Shown in pieces: positions 23,113 to 35,392 of a stretch of 64,000 nt of DNA. The position numbers and the translations under genes are program-made. How positions within the stretch are numbered: the stretch's first letter is position 1; each line of letters begins with the position of its first letter. The stretch is from positions 1-64,000 of the forward strand of contig WHVA01000519.1 of assembly GCA_015179125.1 (NCBI GenBank). The letters are read 5' to 3'. A model generated the notes under the pieces. That model had not been told where the DNA came from, ran no database searches, and saw nothing but the letters and a program-made list of their open reading frames with translations. Origin of the DNA: Gautieria morchelliformis. Lineage: Eukaryota > Basidiomycota > Agaricomycetes > Gomphales > Gomphaceae.

Positions 23113-24484
23113 TCAAGATATACACGGGGCGACAATGTGTTTCTCGTCATTGGCATCACCACGTAGGTCGATTTTCATGCCCGTTCCAGCTGGAACGCAG
23201 CCCTCGCCAAATGCTTTTTCGAGGGCAACCTTGGCCTGGAACCCGGTACAGTGAATTGGCAACACATACACAGGCGCAGGTCTGAGTTGACGAGACAAGA
23301 AATCGATGGTCGGCGGAATGCGGTCCACCAAATCAGGTGGAGCGAGGTGCAGCCCGCCGATGATCTACCACATCACGTCAATTATATCTCTAACGAGGTA
23401 GCACCACGAACCATATATATCGGTCTCGAGAACTTCGCAACTGCATCACGGATGACATTGACGATTCCAGCGTGAGTGCAGGAGCTGAAAATCACCAGCC
23501 CTTTACCCAACACGTCGACGACCAAATACCGCTCATCCATTATATCCTATGTTGTCAACTTCGTGAGCGCAAAAAGGACCCACTTCATCATCACAGACTT
23601 ACAGCCTCTGGGCGCCATTCACCCTTGCCATCTTGATCTTCATACCAGCGCATTCCGCCGGGGAAACCACCCTCAAATTCAGTCACCCGCGGAACCTCAC
23701 CACTTACCCACACGGCGCCATCGCCTACAACGTGACCCTCGCGGCTAAGTTCGAGGCGGGCGCCGGCCTCCTCTAATTCTTGGAAGGAAGGGTCATCGGG
23801 AAGTCTGGCGATGACCTTGTTATACGGAGGGGGGGCGATACCACGTGCTATCGGTCTGTCAGGATGGAGGTCTACAGTCACGACTTTATCGTTGGAACCC
23901 GGTTTCTCTTTGTCGTGTTGGGCCTTCAGCAACTTCACTAGAGCGGTGATCGCCCCACTGTGATCGCGGTGCCAGTGGGACAGCACGATGCGCTCGATCG
24001 ATGCCGACTTTGCCACGTTGAAGGACTCATAATTGCGCACAAACGCACGAGCATCCGGACCCGTGTCAAATATGAGAGAATAAGTGGAACCAGCCCTTTC
24101 CGTGGTCTGGGACGCACATGCAGTCTCAGACTTTATTTACGAATAACCAGAACTGAGGCAACGCTCACCAGAAGAATAGACAATCCGTGAGCGCCTGTAA
24201 ATGAGCTGTCATGAGACATGTTCAAGTATACTGTGAATGGATGTGTCTAACCGCAGCAGAAGTCGTCGAGGTCTATGATTGGGACGCCTGTGCGTGTGTC
24301 AATGGGTGGAGAATTACGGAGTTTGTTTGGAAACTCGTGGGTGAACCCTTGAGGGAGCTTTGTGAACCTGGGGAGTGTGAGGTTGTGTACAACAATGACC
24401 GACAGGCCTGTGTTACCATTCTATGTTGTCGTCTACAAGGATTTCAATTTTCAATCGTTCTACTTGCTGCAAGGGGGTGCTCAT
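23113..24484 (-). CDS. MBL-fold metallo-hydrolase (COG1237-like)
   Basis: Exon 1 starts at ATG 24484 (MSTPLQQVERLKIEILVDDN). After a short intron it continues KLPQGFTHEFPNKLRNSPP and, over two more introns, GAHGLSILL and STYSLIFDTGPDARAF. The metal-binding signature is HWHRDHSG, followed by later CTHAGIVN and PIHCTG motifs that mark the subgroup including archaeal dihydropterin-related enzymes. The 3' exon ends KIDLRGDANDEKHIVAPCIS. The substrate cannot be read from sequence; the fold usually binds two metal ions (zinc, iron or manganese) and hydrolyses esters, thioesters or phosphoesters. No targeting signal is obvious, so it is probably cytosolic. Confidence 0.85.
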
Positions 24485-25182
24485 GGTGCAAAGCTAGATA
24501 GCAAGGCGTGAAATGCAATAAGTCGCATCTGATGAAATCCTATCCAGTCCCTGCTGACTAACCCCCTACGCGAGGTGCCTTGTGGACAACGTAACGCGTG
24601 CGACAAGAGTCGAATTGCAGACGGCCGGTTACACCATTTATCTTTTGTATACCTGATTCGATAAACGAACAGTCTCAAAATTAGGAATGCTCAAGCGCTC
24701 AGGCCCCAAGTGTGTTAATTATGTGCAACAGAAAGCGAAGATAACGATAACGTGTAGATACATGGGGTGCGCGGCGGGTGTGAGGGCTGGGGCAAGGGAC
24801 AAACAGGAGCGGCGTTGTGACATGCAGAGTCGTCTGATTAAAAGTAAACAACCATCTAAGTTGGCAATCATCTAGGTCAACCGAATAAGGACGAAACAGA
24901 AACTAGTCTTGTTCGTGCTTAGTGGACATAAACCCGACATACAACCAAGCTGGATCTACCCGCATACTATGGGAAACCAAGGAGAATCATCTGCTTAAGT
25001 AGCAGGTCGTTCACTGGGTGCCAACGTTTGGTTAGGTTTAGGGCACTCGGAAATAAAACCACTGGACGTACGCCATGCCACTGTTCCCCGGGCTCTGTTG
25101 TTCAGCTAATCTGCGTTGCCTGAATGCCTGCATTGCAATGCAAGGTCAGGAATAGGGACAAATAGATCGAACCGACAAAATA
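24485..25182. other. Intergenic, nothing recognised
   Basis: About 700 bp between the MBL gene start and the 3' end of the mucin-like gene, without a convincing frame, RNA gene or repeat. Confidence 0.5.
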
Positions 25183-26625
25183 TCATCTTATACTTGCCTT
25201 GCGGTATTTGGTCCTTTCGTACGTGACCAGACCCACGACAATCAGAGCAATGACGGAGATACCAGCAAAGACACCTAGGCCGATGGGTAGCACCTGGAGC
25301 TGTTGCCCGGGGAGTGTGAAGTTGGAACTCGTAGCAGCAGCTGCACTGCCGGATGTAGGAGTGGTAGCTTGTGCCAAGCTGTTACTATTAGAGGAGCTCG
25401 CAGATGTAGCCGATTGTGGATTGGAGAGTGCCGATGCGACCGAGGCGGTGGCAGTGGGAGCCTATTATCATCACAGTATCAGATCATAGTCCGATGCCTT
25501 CCATGAGGGACTCACCGCTGGTGAGCCTGATGAGAACCCAGGGGCCGACGAGGAAACGGTCGGAGAAGCTGTAGCTGGTGACGGGCTCGGGCTCGGGGCA
25601 TTTGTTGAAGGTAAGCTCAGGGCCGGCGCTGAGGGTGAGGCGCTTGGTACACTTGCAGCACTTCCCACAAACGACGGCGTTGAGGCACTAGCTACTGCGG
25701 TGGACGAGTTTGCAACTCCAAGACCTGATGAAACGGCCTGAGGTGAAGAGGTACTGTTACCAGATGATTTAGAGCTTGCTGAGCCGCTAGAGGCAGAGGA
25801 TGCAGTGGCCGGGGACGGTGTGGGCGAAGATACGGAGCCTGGAGCACCAGCTGATGACCCAGATGTTGGGGTACCAACTGGTGGTGCGAGTGTGCCGTTT
25901 CCTGTTGTCAAGGTTGAGGTGGCATTAGCTCCTGCCGGAGGTAAGACTGAACTGCTGTTTAAGCCTCCAGGGGTTGGTGGAGCGGGGGTACCAACTGGTG
26001 GTGCGAGTGTGCCGTTTCCTGTCAAGGTTGAGGTGGCATTAACTACTGCCGGAGGTAGGACTGAACTGCCGTTTAAGCCTCCAGGGGGTGGCAGAGCGGG
26101 CTGAGATGAAGAGCTACCGATAGCAGATGAACTTCCGCTGGACGATGATGGTGCTGGTGGTATCACCTTAGGTGGGGGAGGAGGCGGAGGCGATGGAGAA
26201 GGCGGGGGAGGTGACGGATGAGAGGGTGCGCTTGCTTTCACAGTAGCACTATTACTATTGCCGACCTTGGATCCGGGATTCAATGCGACATTGCAGGATT
26301 CCTCTTCACGAACCAGGGCCTCCCCGTTGGGACCGGTCTCAGGTGTTAGCGTGATTACACAGTTCTCTGTGACCGCACCAAGCGGACTACAGACGACCTT
26401 TAGAAATACATCATAGAAGATACGGCTCACATACGTGTTAGTAGTCTTAGACGTCTTTACAGATTGTGGCCCTTGAAAGGCGGCGCTGCCACTTGGCGCA
26501 TTCCTGCGGTGAGTTATGGACGACCGGCGGACAGATTTGAGGGGTGCACCACTGGCAGGCCCTACAAGACCGAAAATGAAAGTCGCGAGAAGGAGGAGGA
26601 TGTATGTGCGCAAGGGCTTGAGCAT
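25183..26625 (-). CDS. Mucin-like single-pass membrane protein (wall-sensor-like)
   Basis: Two exons, 26625-25516 and 25461-25183, joined in phase 0 over a 54-nt intron, give 462 residues. A signal peptide is clear (MLKPLRTYILLLLATFIFGL, ending GPASG). A small folded part with two cysteines follows (FLKVVCSPL, TENCVITLTPET), then more than 250 residues rich in Ser, Thr, Pro and Ala with many N-glycosylation sequons. This part includes a Pro-only run and an imperfect duplicated segment (GGLNGSSVLPP / GGLNSSSVLPP). One transmembrane helix (VLPIGLGVFAGISVIALIVVGLV, given here only as residues about 430-452) precedes a short basic tail. This is the layout of Mid2/Wsc-type wall sensors, but no WSC domain is present, so function is inferred. 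Confidence 0.75.
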
Positions 26626-27039
26626 TGCTGAACTGAGGGAGCGGAGGCCAGCTCCTCTCTATGGAATGAACAAGAAGACAAGCCGAGAACGAAAGCAGAA
26701 CGAAAAGAGTGGACGCCCGCGGGGCGCGAAGGTGAGTGTCGACTTGGACGAAGAAGCGATATAAACTGTAAGTCCTCAGCACAGCAACTACGGTAACCTG
26801 CGCGGAGTTGCAAATTGTCTCCCATCACTTCTAGGTAGACGCGCGGTTTCCATTCTCTACTCACTGAGTGGCAAAAATCAGACAAAAGAAGTGTGTGGCC
26901 TTGAATACTTATGATATACATGGGCAGACAATCTTCAAATTCTCAGTGCAATGTCTCATCCAAAGCAGACAAAAGAACTGCGATGCCGTCGCCAGTCGGC
27001 GCGTCACGTGCCAAAAAAATCACAGGGTCCCATATTGTC
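26626..27039. other. Intergenic between mucin-like gene and P5B ATPase
   Basis: The 5' flank of the mucin-like gene and the 3' flank of the ATPase; no gene, RNA or repeat seen. Confidence 0.5.
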
Positions 27040-30000
27040 CTAATATACACTTTCTACCGCCTTGTACACCTTACCGTGCAGTCTTCGCCCTCGTCGTCGT
27101 CGCCGAATGAGCTTTCCCACCATGTTCGCAACAGCTTCTTGACACCACTTCTCGAATCCTACCGACAGGCAGACGTTCATGCCAACAATAGCCATCAACT
27201 CAAGACGCGCCTGCATCGGCACCTGCATCAAATCCAACAATCCCGCCAACGCCTGGGTAGGCGCAAGCAAGACGAGCCCACTGAAGGTCGACAACACGCT
27301 GATGCAGATGATCAACCACCCTTGCCTTCTAAATCAGCCGGCCGACATCACTGATGATGCTTTCTCGGGAGACGTACCGTTCAACCACATTGGCTGGCGG
27401 TATGGCGGTCCGATAGAGAATACGGCAGCAACCATGATATATTGAAATGATGACACGAGAAATAGCGTGGTGTTCTCGTAGTTCTTCGTCTCCAGCTTGC
27501 CGCCTACAGACTCCGATTTCGGTGGCTCATACCTGGGCCGGCAATAAGGCTGCGGAAGCACAGCGGGGTTCATCTGCACATACCAGCTTTGTGAACGAAC
27601 CCAGAAAAAAGCCCAAAACTGTACACCACTCGTGATCAGAACCTGACCGATGATGCTTGTCAAGACTTTCTTCGAGACTAAGCTTGCTGTCGGTCGCTTG
27701 GGATGTATTCGTGGAAACGGTAATGTTCGCCCCACTACCACTACGTCAGAAAGATCAACAAGCCTTTCACAGTTGACGCACTGGTAATTGCGATCGGAAT
27801 AATGATAAACAAATCAATGTATAAAAACTGCGTAAACGATGAGACACGAGAAATAATCCAGCAAAGACGCCCAAGTAATCTACACACCTGGAAATCTCCC
27901 AATGAAGATGCAAATGAATATAGCAAAGTAATGGTGGTAAACTGCTCATCATTAGCACAACGCCGAAATTTGTACCTCTCTCAGTCACCTGTATCAGTGA
28001 GTACAGCGCCCTAGAACGATAGTTAGCCTTCTTCATGAACACTGCATATTCGACTACTGACATATACTTGAAGCAACTGAAGCTCGTCACGAGCGCCGCC
28101 CGCCCCTCCCTGATCACATCAACCATGCACCCAATGTCCTGCGTGTGACTCGTAAAAGGCGCCGCAACGGACGCCTCTGCCTCAGACAATGAAAGCCCCA
28201 CATCGGCAGCTTTTAGTGCCCCGCAGTCATTCGCACCATCTCCACAAAATGCAACAATGTACCCAAGCGACTGCAGGCGCTCCACCAACTCATGTTTCTC
28301 ATCTGGAGACATTCGTGCAAACACCGGCGTTTTCACAAGCATCTAGCAATGGGGATTAGTGAGGTATAACAGCTGTGGACCTACACAGACTCTTTGCAAG
28401 GTTTCCAACGGCGCGTGATTGATCATCCAACGGAAGACGTCACCTGTCAGTGCCAATGCGTAGTCTGGGTAGGCAATTTCATTCTCTTCTACGTGATGTG
28501 GAGGTGGCGGCAGCGGTCGCAAGCTGTAGTCGTCCAGCTTCAGTGACTCATCCTCAACGCTCGACCATTCTAACTTCGCATTAGGTGACGTCGCGTTACC
28601 TACAATTTGGTGGTCAAGCGATGGGTTCACTATTCATATTAGATTCGCCAATGACGTACCGATAATAAACCTGGGATAGAATACATGCGCAGACTGGCTA
28701 AGAATAGTGCAGTCGCGCGCCACACTTATTGCTGTGCGTGCATTGTCGCCCGTCACCATCCGGCACCCCAGATGTGCCCCCCTCAACGTCTGGATAGCAG
28801 GTGTCGAGCCCGGCTTGATTTTGTTCTCAAAAATGATTAATCCCAGAAATGTCAGACCTGACTCCGCTTGTTCCCTACAGTTATCTGAGTAAGGATAAGT
28901 ATGTTGGAACGAGTCCTCTAACCGTTTCATCCTTTGCGCCTTTAGCCACGATAGGCCTTCGATACTCTTGCCGGCGATGGCAATTACACGAAAACCTCGG
29001 TTGGTATAATACGACAGTAGGTCTTCGTAATTACGAGGAACTGGCCAGATCTATCAGGCGACTATTATCTGCTACGTTGAGGACGTACGCACAAGATTCT
29101 TTGTCGCATATGTCATACATCATATCCGGTGCGCCCTTAACATAGATCTCCATGCTACTTCTCTTGAGCCGTTTGACAATAACGCTCATGCGACGCAAAG
29201 CAGAGACAAACTCGAACGTGCGAATAACACCCAACTCGAGAAAGTGTGCATGCTGAAAGCAGGGGTTAGTCAGAGCTCTGTATGACCATGCAGACATACC
29301 CTGCTGCCAGACCTCAGTGCATCCTCTAAGCGGAATCCGCCGACACCTGGGGGGCGTACAACGGTCTGCACGAGGGCAATAGGCCGCTCACCCGTTGACC
29401 TGCCCTCAGATCGTCTGGGAGCGCCTGTTCCAACGCGGCCCTCTTCAAGAATCCAACATGTGAACTGGAACATCTTCACATCTAGGGGATCGCCCACGAC
29501 TTCCCCGTTGATAACTTTGAGTGAATGACAGGTAGCGAGTGCATGTAAAAAGCTTGTTTTGCCGGAAATCAGAGGTATGTCATAAACGTCGGTGAGGAGA
29601 TCTCCGAAGTGGTCGCCAGCACGGTCCAAACATCGAACTCCTAAGACGTCCAACCCATCTTCGGTAAGGGTTCCTGTCTTGTCGAAGCAAACAACATTCA
29701 CTTTGCCACCAACATTGACGCGTGAGGGAGAAATGCAATACACTCCAGCCTTACGGAGTCTTCCGACAGCAAAGCTAGTACCTATGGACAATGTTGCTGG
29801 AAGAGCGGGCGGCACAACGACAGTAATCAAATCAAGGGCCCGAAGCATTATGGTATTCCATGGGACCTGTAAAAATGTTAGTTTGTTGTCATTCTGCAAG
29901 CATGCTGGACATACCTGAAGACGTATGAATTGGAATGCGCTGGCGAGAAAACCAAGGCCAGCAATACATGCTAAAACACCAATGAAACGCATGGAATCGC

Positions 30001-32382
30001 GGTAAAATTTGAAGCCCATTGGCTTCGGGAATAACATTGACCTTATCAGCGCGCCTTTTGTTGTGTTGAAACCTAAGGCGAAGGTGATCAGGAAACAAAT
30101 TTACATTGTACGGACACACCGACCTGTTCGCACCACCATTGCTGTAGCCGGCGATATCATGCTAGAGGTACTGTTACCTCTGATCCTGATTACGCGTGTG
30201 CCGGCATATAGATATCCTTTGGTAGTTTGAGTAGTAACTTCGCCCGTGTCTCTCCATTTTGTAAGGTCCTGTTCTTGAATAGGTGCCTTACTAATTGGAA
30301 CACTTTCCCCCGTAAGCATACTCTCATTGACGATCGCATCCCCAGATAAAAGTAGCATATCTGCCGGAACTATGGTAAGCTCTGGGAAGCTGAGATTGAT
30401 TACGTCGCCAGGCACTATGTCTGAGGAATCACGATCCTGGACTAACGAAAAAGATGGTCAGAATCAGCCACTTTTGTGAGGACAAAAACATACAAACGCC
30501 ATCAACTAGTACTCCGACAACGCATGAAAACCTAGACATCTCTCGCATTCTTGCGATCGTCTAGAAAATTTGCTGATGAGTGGATTTAAAATGCAGTAGC
30601 AAGAATGAAAAAAAAAGACCTTTTTTGTCTCCACGAGTGTTGTAGTCACACTGAGTACCGAAATAAGGGCGATACAGAAGGCATAATAATAGTAGTCATC
30701 GATGGACCAGAGGATAATACTCGCTATTTGAAAGACATAGAACGGATGAATAATCTGATGGGTGCTGATCGAACGTAATGACCGCAAGAATCATGTGAAG
30801 TACGAACCTCGTCTACGAGCAAAGACACCGTTGATTTGTCTTGTATGTCGATGGAATTCCGTCCAAACAAGCAACCCCGTTGTCGTCGAACTGTTTCCTG
30901 CAAACCTACTCTAACATTAACCACAGTTGTCCAAGCCGGATCCCGCCAATCTCTATATCAGAAATGAAACCCACACATACACGCACAAAATGAGCTCATG
31001 GTTAATAGACGGAGGGATAGCTGTCGAAACGGACATACCGAATCGTAGCAAACAAACCGTTCTCGGGGTTGAGGACGAACCGAGTATAACGGTAGTCAAC
31101 AACTTGAAGACAAGATATAGAGCAGTCCGCAGACTCGCCAACATCTTTCCGAACATCAGCAGATGAAACAGGTTGTAAAGGGAGACACTCTTCCGTTGAC
31201 ATTGGTGCAGTCGTCGTCTCTGGAAACACCGTGGAAATAGGGTATGGGTACGGGAGTTTCGACAACGGAACAACGACCATGTCGCGAGAGAGTGTCTAAC
31301 CCTAGAAGTCAACGTGTATCGCAAATGCTAGGAACAAAGATCGGTACTTCAACTAAAACGAATCCGTGGTCAATGTTCTTGAATGCCTTTTCTCGAGCTA
31401 CCCAACGGAGCCACACACGCGGAAACCAATGTCCTATGAGACCGAGCGCGCCGAACGTAATGACACTCCCCAGCGTCCAGAGGCGCTGTCGATATTGGAT
31501 GACCTCCTGTCCCACGAAACGAACAGTTGTGTCCTCATCCGTGAGGTGAATTCGTTGTCGACTTGGCGGTCCAGGAGGTGGTGGGGGTGAAGACGTCCTC
31601 GAGGAATCATCCATGTCAATTCTTGTGTCACCAAAGATGGGATCACTTGATAAAAATGGTAGCGATGGCGTGGGGGAAGGGGGAACGGAACCGTAGTCGA
31701 CTTCGCTGGACAAGTTAACGATGTCCGCACCTTCCCCCAACAACTCGTCTGAAGAACTCGAATCTTCCTCTTGCGACGAATAACCCCAGCGCTCCGATTC
31801 CTCCTCGTCATCATCGAGGGCATAATCAGACTCTTCCGGTCTCGTCCTTGAATGAGTTCTGCGTCTCTGTCGACTTGTTCCCGCAGAAGATGCACGGGAG
31901 CGTGAACCAATGGGACTCTCGGATCCCGAGGACGAGCGGAAAAGACGAGCAACATTTTCGAAGACGGAACGCGAGTTGCGTGACTCACGTCGCTGTGAGC
32001 GGCGCCCAGAGTATGATGTCGCGATGTCCACACCGTCCTCATCATCTACAGCATCGTCGCCCGCTAGACTTGACCTTTGAGTTTCCTGGCTTTGCCTGCG
32101 GGAACGCGGCGGCATCGAGATGTAATCCTCGCTCCTCCTACGCTGTCGGCTGCGCACACTCATACGCTCACTTCCCCTGCGCGAAAGCGGTCGCTCATGG
32201 TGCATCGTCGTCACGCTAGTGGGTACAACATAGTGGCCAGGACCATCGAACACCAGCCCTTCGCCATCTTCGCCATACGCGCTCACCTGAGATCCTCGTC
32301 GTTCACGAGAACGACCATGAATGACTTGATCTATATTGTCTTCACTCGTACCCTCTGTGTAGTCATGGGTCGACGACTGCAT
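27040..32382 (-). CDS. YPK9: P5B-type ATPase (YPK9 / ATP13A2 family)
   Basis: A long multi-exon gene from ATG 32382. The first 290 residues are disordered and rich in Ser, Arg and acidic residues. The P5 core follows: the membrane entry VLNPENGLF, the actuator [11 protein letters not shown], and [19 protein letters not shown], whose PPALP motif marks subclass P5B rather than P5A. Then come the phosphorylation site [14 protein letters not shown], the nucleotide domain ([26 protein letters not shown]) and the hinge [20 protein letters not shown]-terminal membrane helices run to about 27040. Family members sit in the vacuole/lysosome membrane and transport polyamines, with effects on metal tolerance. 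The first long intron (near 31310) skips two early AG sites to keep the frame. No break in the core was found. Confidence 0.92.
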
Positions 32383-33981
32383 TGGCGGCTGTTTTCAAAC
32401 TCCGTCTACGCCTTTACTTTCGTTCTTCATGGCGATTCGCATTTAGGCTGCAGTGATCGTGGTGTTGGTGGAGTTCTTTGAGGTCCATATCCTCAAATGA
32501 TCACATTTAAAGCACCACTGCTGAAGAGGTAAAGTGTAACAAATAACTTGATAATGTGCCGCCATGCCATGAGGAGGTGCCTTGCAGCTGCGGCCGCCCA
32601 TCGCTTATCTCAATACTGTATATAATATTTAAAAGATAGGTATACTGTACTTGGTTCAATGACTCGGAACCCACCTTTCTGCTCTAAATGTCTTCATCCC
32701 ATGAAAGGGCATCCCAAAACCGGGCATCCCAGCTAGTCACTTCAACTTCTCAGGATCTTTCATTTCACTGATGTCTAGCAGAAGGTGCTTTTGTCTCAAG
32801 CTTGAATTTGAAGAATAGCTCCAACAAGCTTGAAGCAGTCTGTCACAAGAAGCAGGCCAGACATAAAGAGAAGCATCCCAAGAGAAGAAAAGTAAGAGAT
32901 TGACCATGTTAACCACCTCATTCACTCATTCTAGTTTGTATTCAAGTATTCTACCTCATCAGTGAGGGATAATATGATCCCCCTAGTGATGATGTCCACA
33001 GGGACACCAAAGGACTTTGTCGGTACAAAGCTGGCGGGCCACTATTCCGAGTCAGCGACTCCGGGCCAGCAGCACCGGTCTAGCAGTCCAACACCGGTCC
33101 AGCGGTCTGAAGTAAGCAAAATGTCTGAATTGGAGCAGATGACCACTAATATGACCGGCTCTCAGCTAACTGAGTCAGACCATACTAGTACTGACATAAA
33201 GAGTGTCGTTCTTCAGAATGTCATTCCTCAGAGTGTCATTCCTCAGAGTGTCATTCCTCATGTAGACATGGGTCAATTAACCTTCCCATTGGCAAAGTGG
33301 GACACACTCAGCATGGCTTTGAATGGCCCCACTTGCTGAAATCTGCAATAATTGTTTTCTGCGAATATGTAGTGTGGATGTCCTAGAAGTATTACGTTCA
33401 AATAGAGTGGTTTTTGCGGGGCTTGGGCTGACTTTCTTTCGCCGAAAAGCTAAGTGAACAGTTGTGGAGCTCGTGCATCTCCAGCATCCTCAACTTTTGC
33501 TATGATGTGCTGGTCCCGCTCCGCCTCCACCCAAATCCGAGCTGTGCATGTTTGTTCCGACACGGAAGTTATTTCCGACGTTCGCCCACCCACCCCTGCT
33601 GACGTAGCGGCGCGCTCCTGCTCCACCGTGACGCCCTGTTCCAAGGGACTTGTACACGGTCCGACGCGGAAGACGCTTCTCCAGACTACAGCATGCAAGA
33701 GACGCAGCTCGGGGCACACTTAATCATAGCGGAAGTTACGATTTTGAGATCGCAGAAAATCACAGAGCGTTCGAACCCAGCCCCCGCCTTCGAAGAATGG
33801 TCCCACTTTTTGGCTTAGCTGGAACATCCAAAACCACAGTTTCAAATTTTGCTGGCTGTGAAACCAACTAACCAACTGTAATTCTCCCTTCGAATACCAT
33901 CTTTCGGTGCTTTCCTTCTGTTGATCCGTCAAGCCGTCAAGTTTGATTACTTATATATTTACACAAAAATGTTCAAAAATT
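32383..33981. other. Gene-poor stretch with short repeats
   Basis: A plus-strand frame 32974-33339 (VSKMSELEQMTTN...) contains three and a half 15-bp repeats around 33208-33262 that encode QNVIPQSVIPQSVIP. A minus-strand frame 32925-32737 and opposing frames at 33454-33723 show no recognisable motif. They are listed as possible remnants only. Confidence 0.4.
33208..33262. repeat. 15-bp tandem repeat (about 3.5 copies)
   Basis: The unit CAGAGTGTCATTCCT is repeated in direct order with few mismatches, and is in frame with a short plus-strand ORF of unknown status. Confidence 0.75.
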
Positions 33982-34949
33982 CTAGCCAAACCATTTCCAA
34001 ATCCAATAAAAACAGAAGAATGTGAACAGTGCACCTCCAATGAAAATATACATATCCTGTTGACTACACAACAATGAGTCGCATTACACGCTATGAAATA
34101 TAGCAAACCGCACGTACCTTCGCCGTTCAATCCACCCAATAACATCCCGACTTAACCCTAGCGTATTTGCCGCATCAAGGAGCCGCCTCTGAGTCCCCTT
34201 TAGTACATTTCGCTGGTCGACCAGGTTATTCAACACTTCCTGACCCTGCGCAAGGAATTCGTCCAAACGCGCTTCGGTCGACTGCAAGAATGTGTGTTCA
34301 TCGAGCGCATGATTTTCACGAAGACCAGCATTTGGCATGGCAGCGGGAACAGGCGTTGGCCCTCGAAAGGGCGACTCGGAATGTGGAGTAGGTGAGCCGG
34401 GGCCAGGTCCCCACCGACGTCGCGTTTCGGCAGTGGATGGGGATATGGCATTTGAAGAAGCAAATAGTTCGTTTCGCTGTGATGCAGTTTTCTGTATGAG
34501 AGCCATGAGAAATCACGATTCTGTAAGGCAAAGCCATTCGGCGCACCTCATTGGCGGCTTGTGTTTTTATTCTCTCAAATTGAGCCTTCAGGTCAACATA
34601 ATCTGTACGAAACTTTTGCACGCGCCTGGACACCGTGATTCAGCTGTCGTTTTGTGCATTACACCGTCAGATTACTCGTCGACGCTCGACGCACATTAAG
34701 GCCTTCTCCTGCTTGGCCTTGATCATTTCTCGCTTTGCCATGGAGTCATAGTCATCCACTGTCCTATTTAAGGCTGCAAGTGAGGCGGAAATCTGACCTA
34801 GCGCAAGGTCAGCGACAAAGGCGCCTGTGCTACTACCGTGTGTACAGCGTACCGAGCAATGACGCCGAACTCTCGCCAGATCGTAGTCGCTCCAGGTCAG
34901 TTTGAATTGAAGTCGTCTGACGCACACCTGATGTATATAGAGAGTTCAT
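33982..34949 (-). CDS. BOS1: Golgi/ER Qb-SNARE BOS1 (membrin, GOSR2 type)
   Basis: ATG 34949 begins MNSLYTSGVRQTTSIQTDLE. After an intron it continues QISASLAALNRTVDDYDSMA and the coiled region KFRTDYVDLKAQFERIK. A Ser/Pro linker follows. The SNARE motif is ARLDEFLAQGQEVLNNLVDQ, then RNVLKGTQRRLLDAANTLGL and SRDVIGWIERRS. The last exon, after donor GTACGT near 34118, encodes QQDMYIFIGGALFTFFCFYW, the single C-terminal membrane anchor, and stops at 33982. The product is about 250 residues, as usual for BOS1. It acts in vesicle fusion between ER and Golgi with SED5, BET1 and SEC22-type partners. The last exon is too short to stand out as an open frame. Confidence 0.92.
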
Positions 34950-35392
34950 TGCCTCCCACGTCTACGCAATAGATGCTGGAAAGCTCGTTGTGTTAAGCAC
35001 GACGTGTCTGTTTGCGTGACATGACAATGTTGTCACGGAGTCCGAGTCCATGCACAGAAGTTCTATGGCAGACTAACTCGGGACTACGACATGTACTGAC
35101 TGAAAAAAATGTGGAGATGGGGATGTAGCTACATGGTGCGAGAGACAGGGCGTACAACAAGAAGCGTGTAAAACAAAAACAAATCGAGTCGAGGGCAGTG
35201 AGCCGTGCAGGTGAGGCCGGGCGTGGGGACGGAAATGTATATGGCATGGAAACGTATATGGCATGAAACTGACGTGACGTGACGTTGAAAGAAAGGGGCC
35301 GAATGACACTTGAAATAGCCGTGAGTGAGGCGAGTAAGTGCGATACCGATGGCATACACGAGTTGTGGATTTCCGCCAAGCTGATTCGGAAG
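34950..35392. other. Intergenic between BOS1 and FAM72 homologue
   Basis: The 5' flank of BOS1 and the 3' flank of the FAM72 homologue. Repeated short words (ATATGGCATG, TGACGTGACG around 35240-35280) but no gene. Confidence 0.5.

Noticed and set aside
33454..33723. Two fully overlapping 89-codon frames on opposite strands
   Set aside because: They mirror each other in GC-rich DNA and show no motif; typical random open frames.
33760..33800. tRNA-like GTTCGAAC motif
   Set aside because: A T-loop-like word only; no acceptor, anticodon or D stems can be formed around it.
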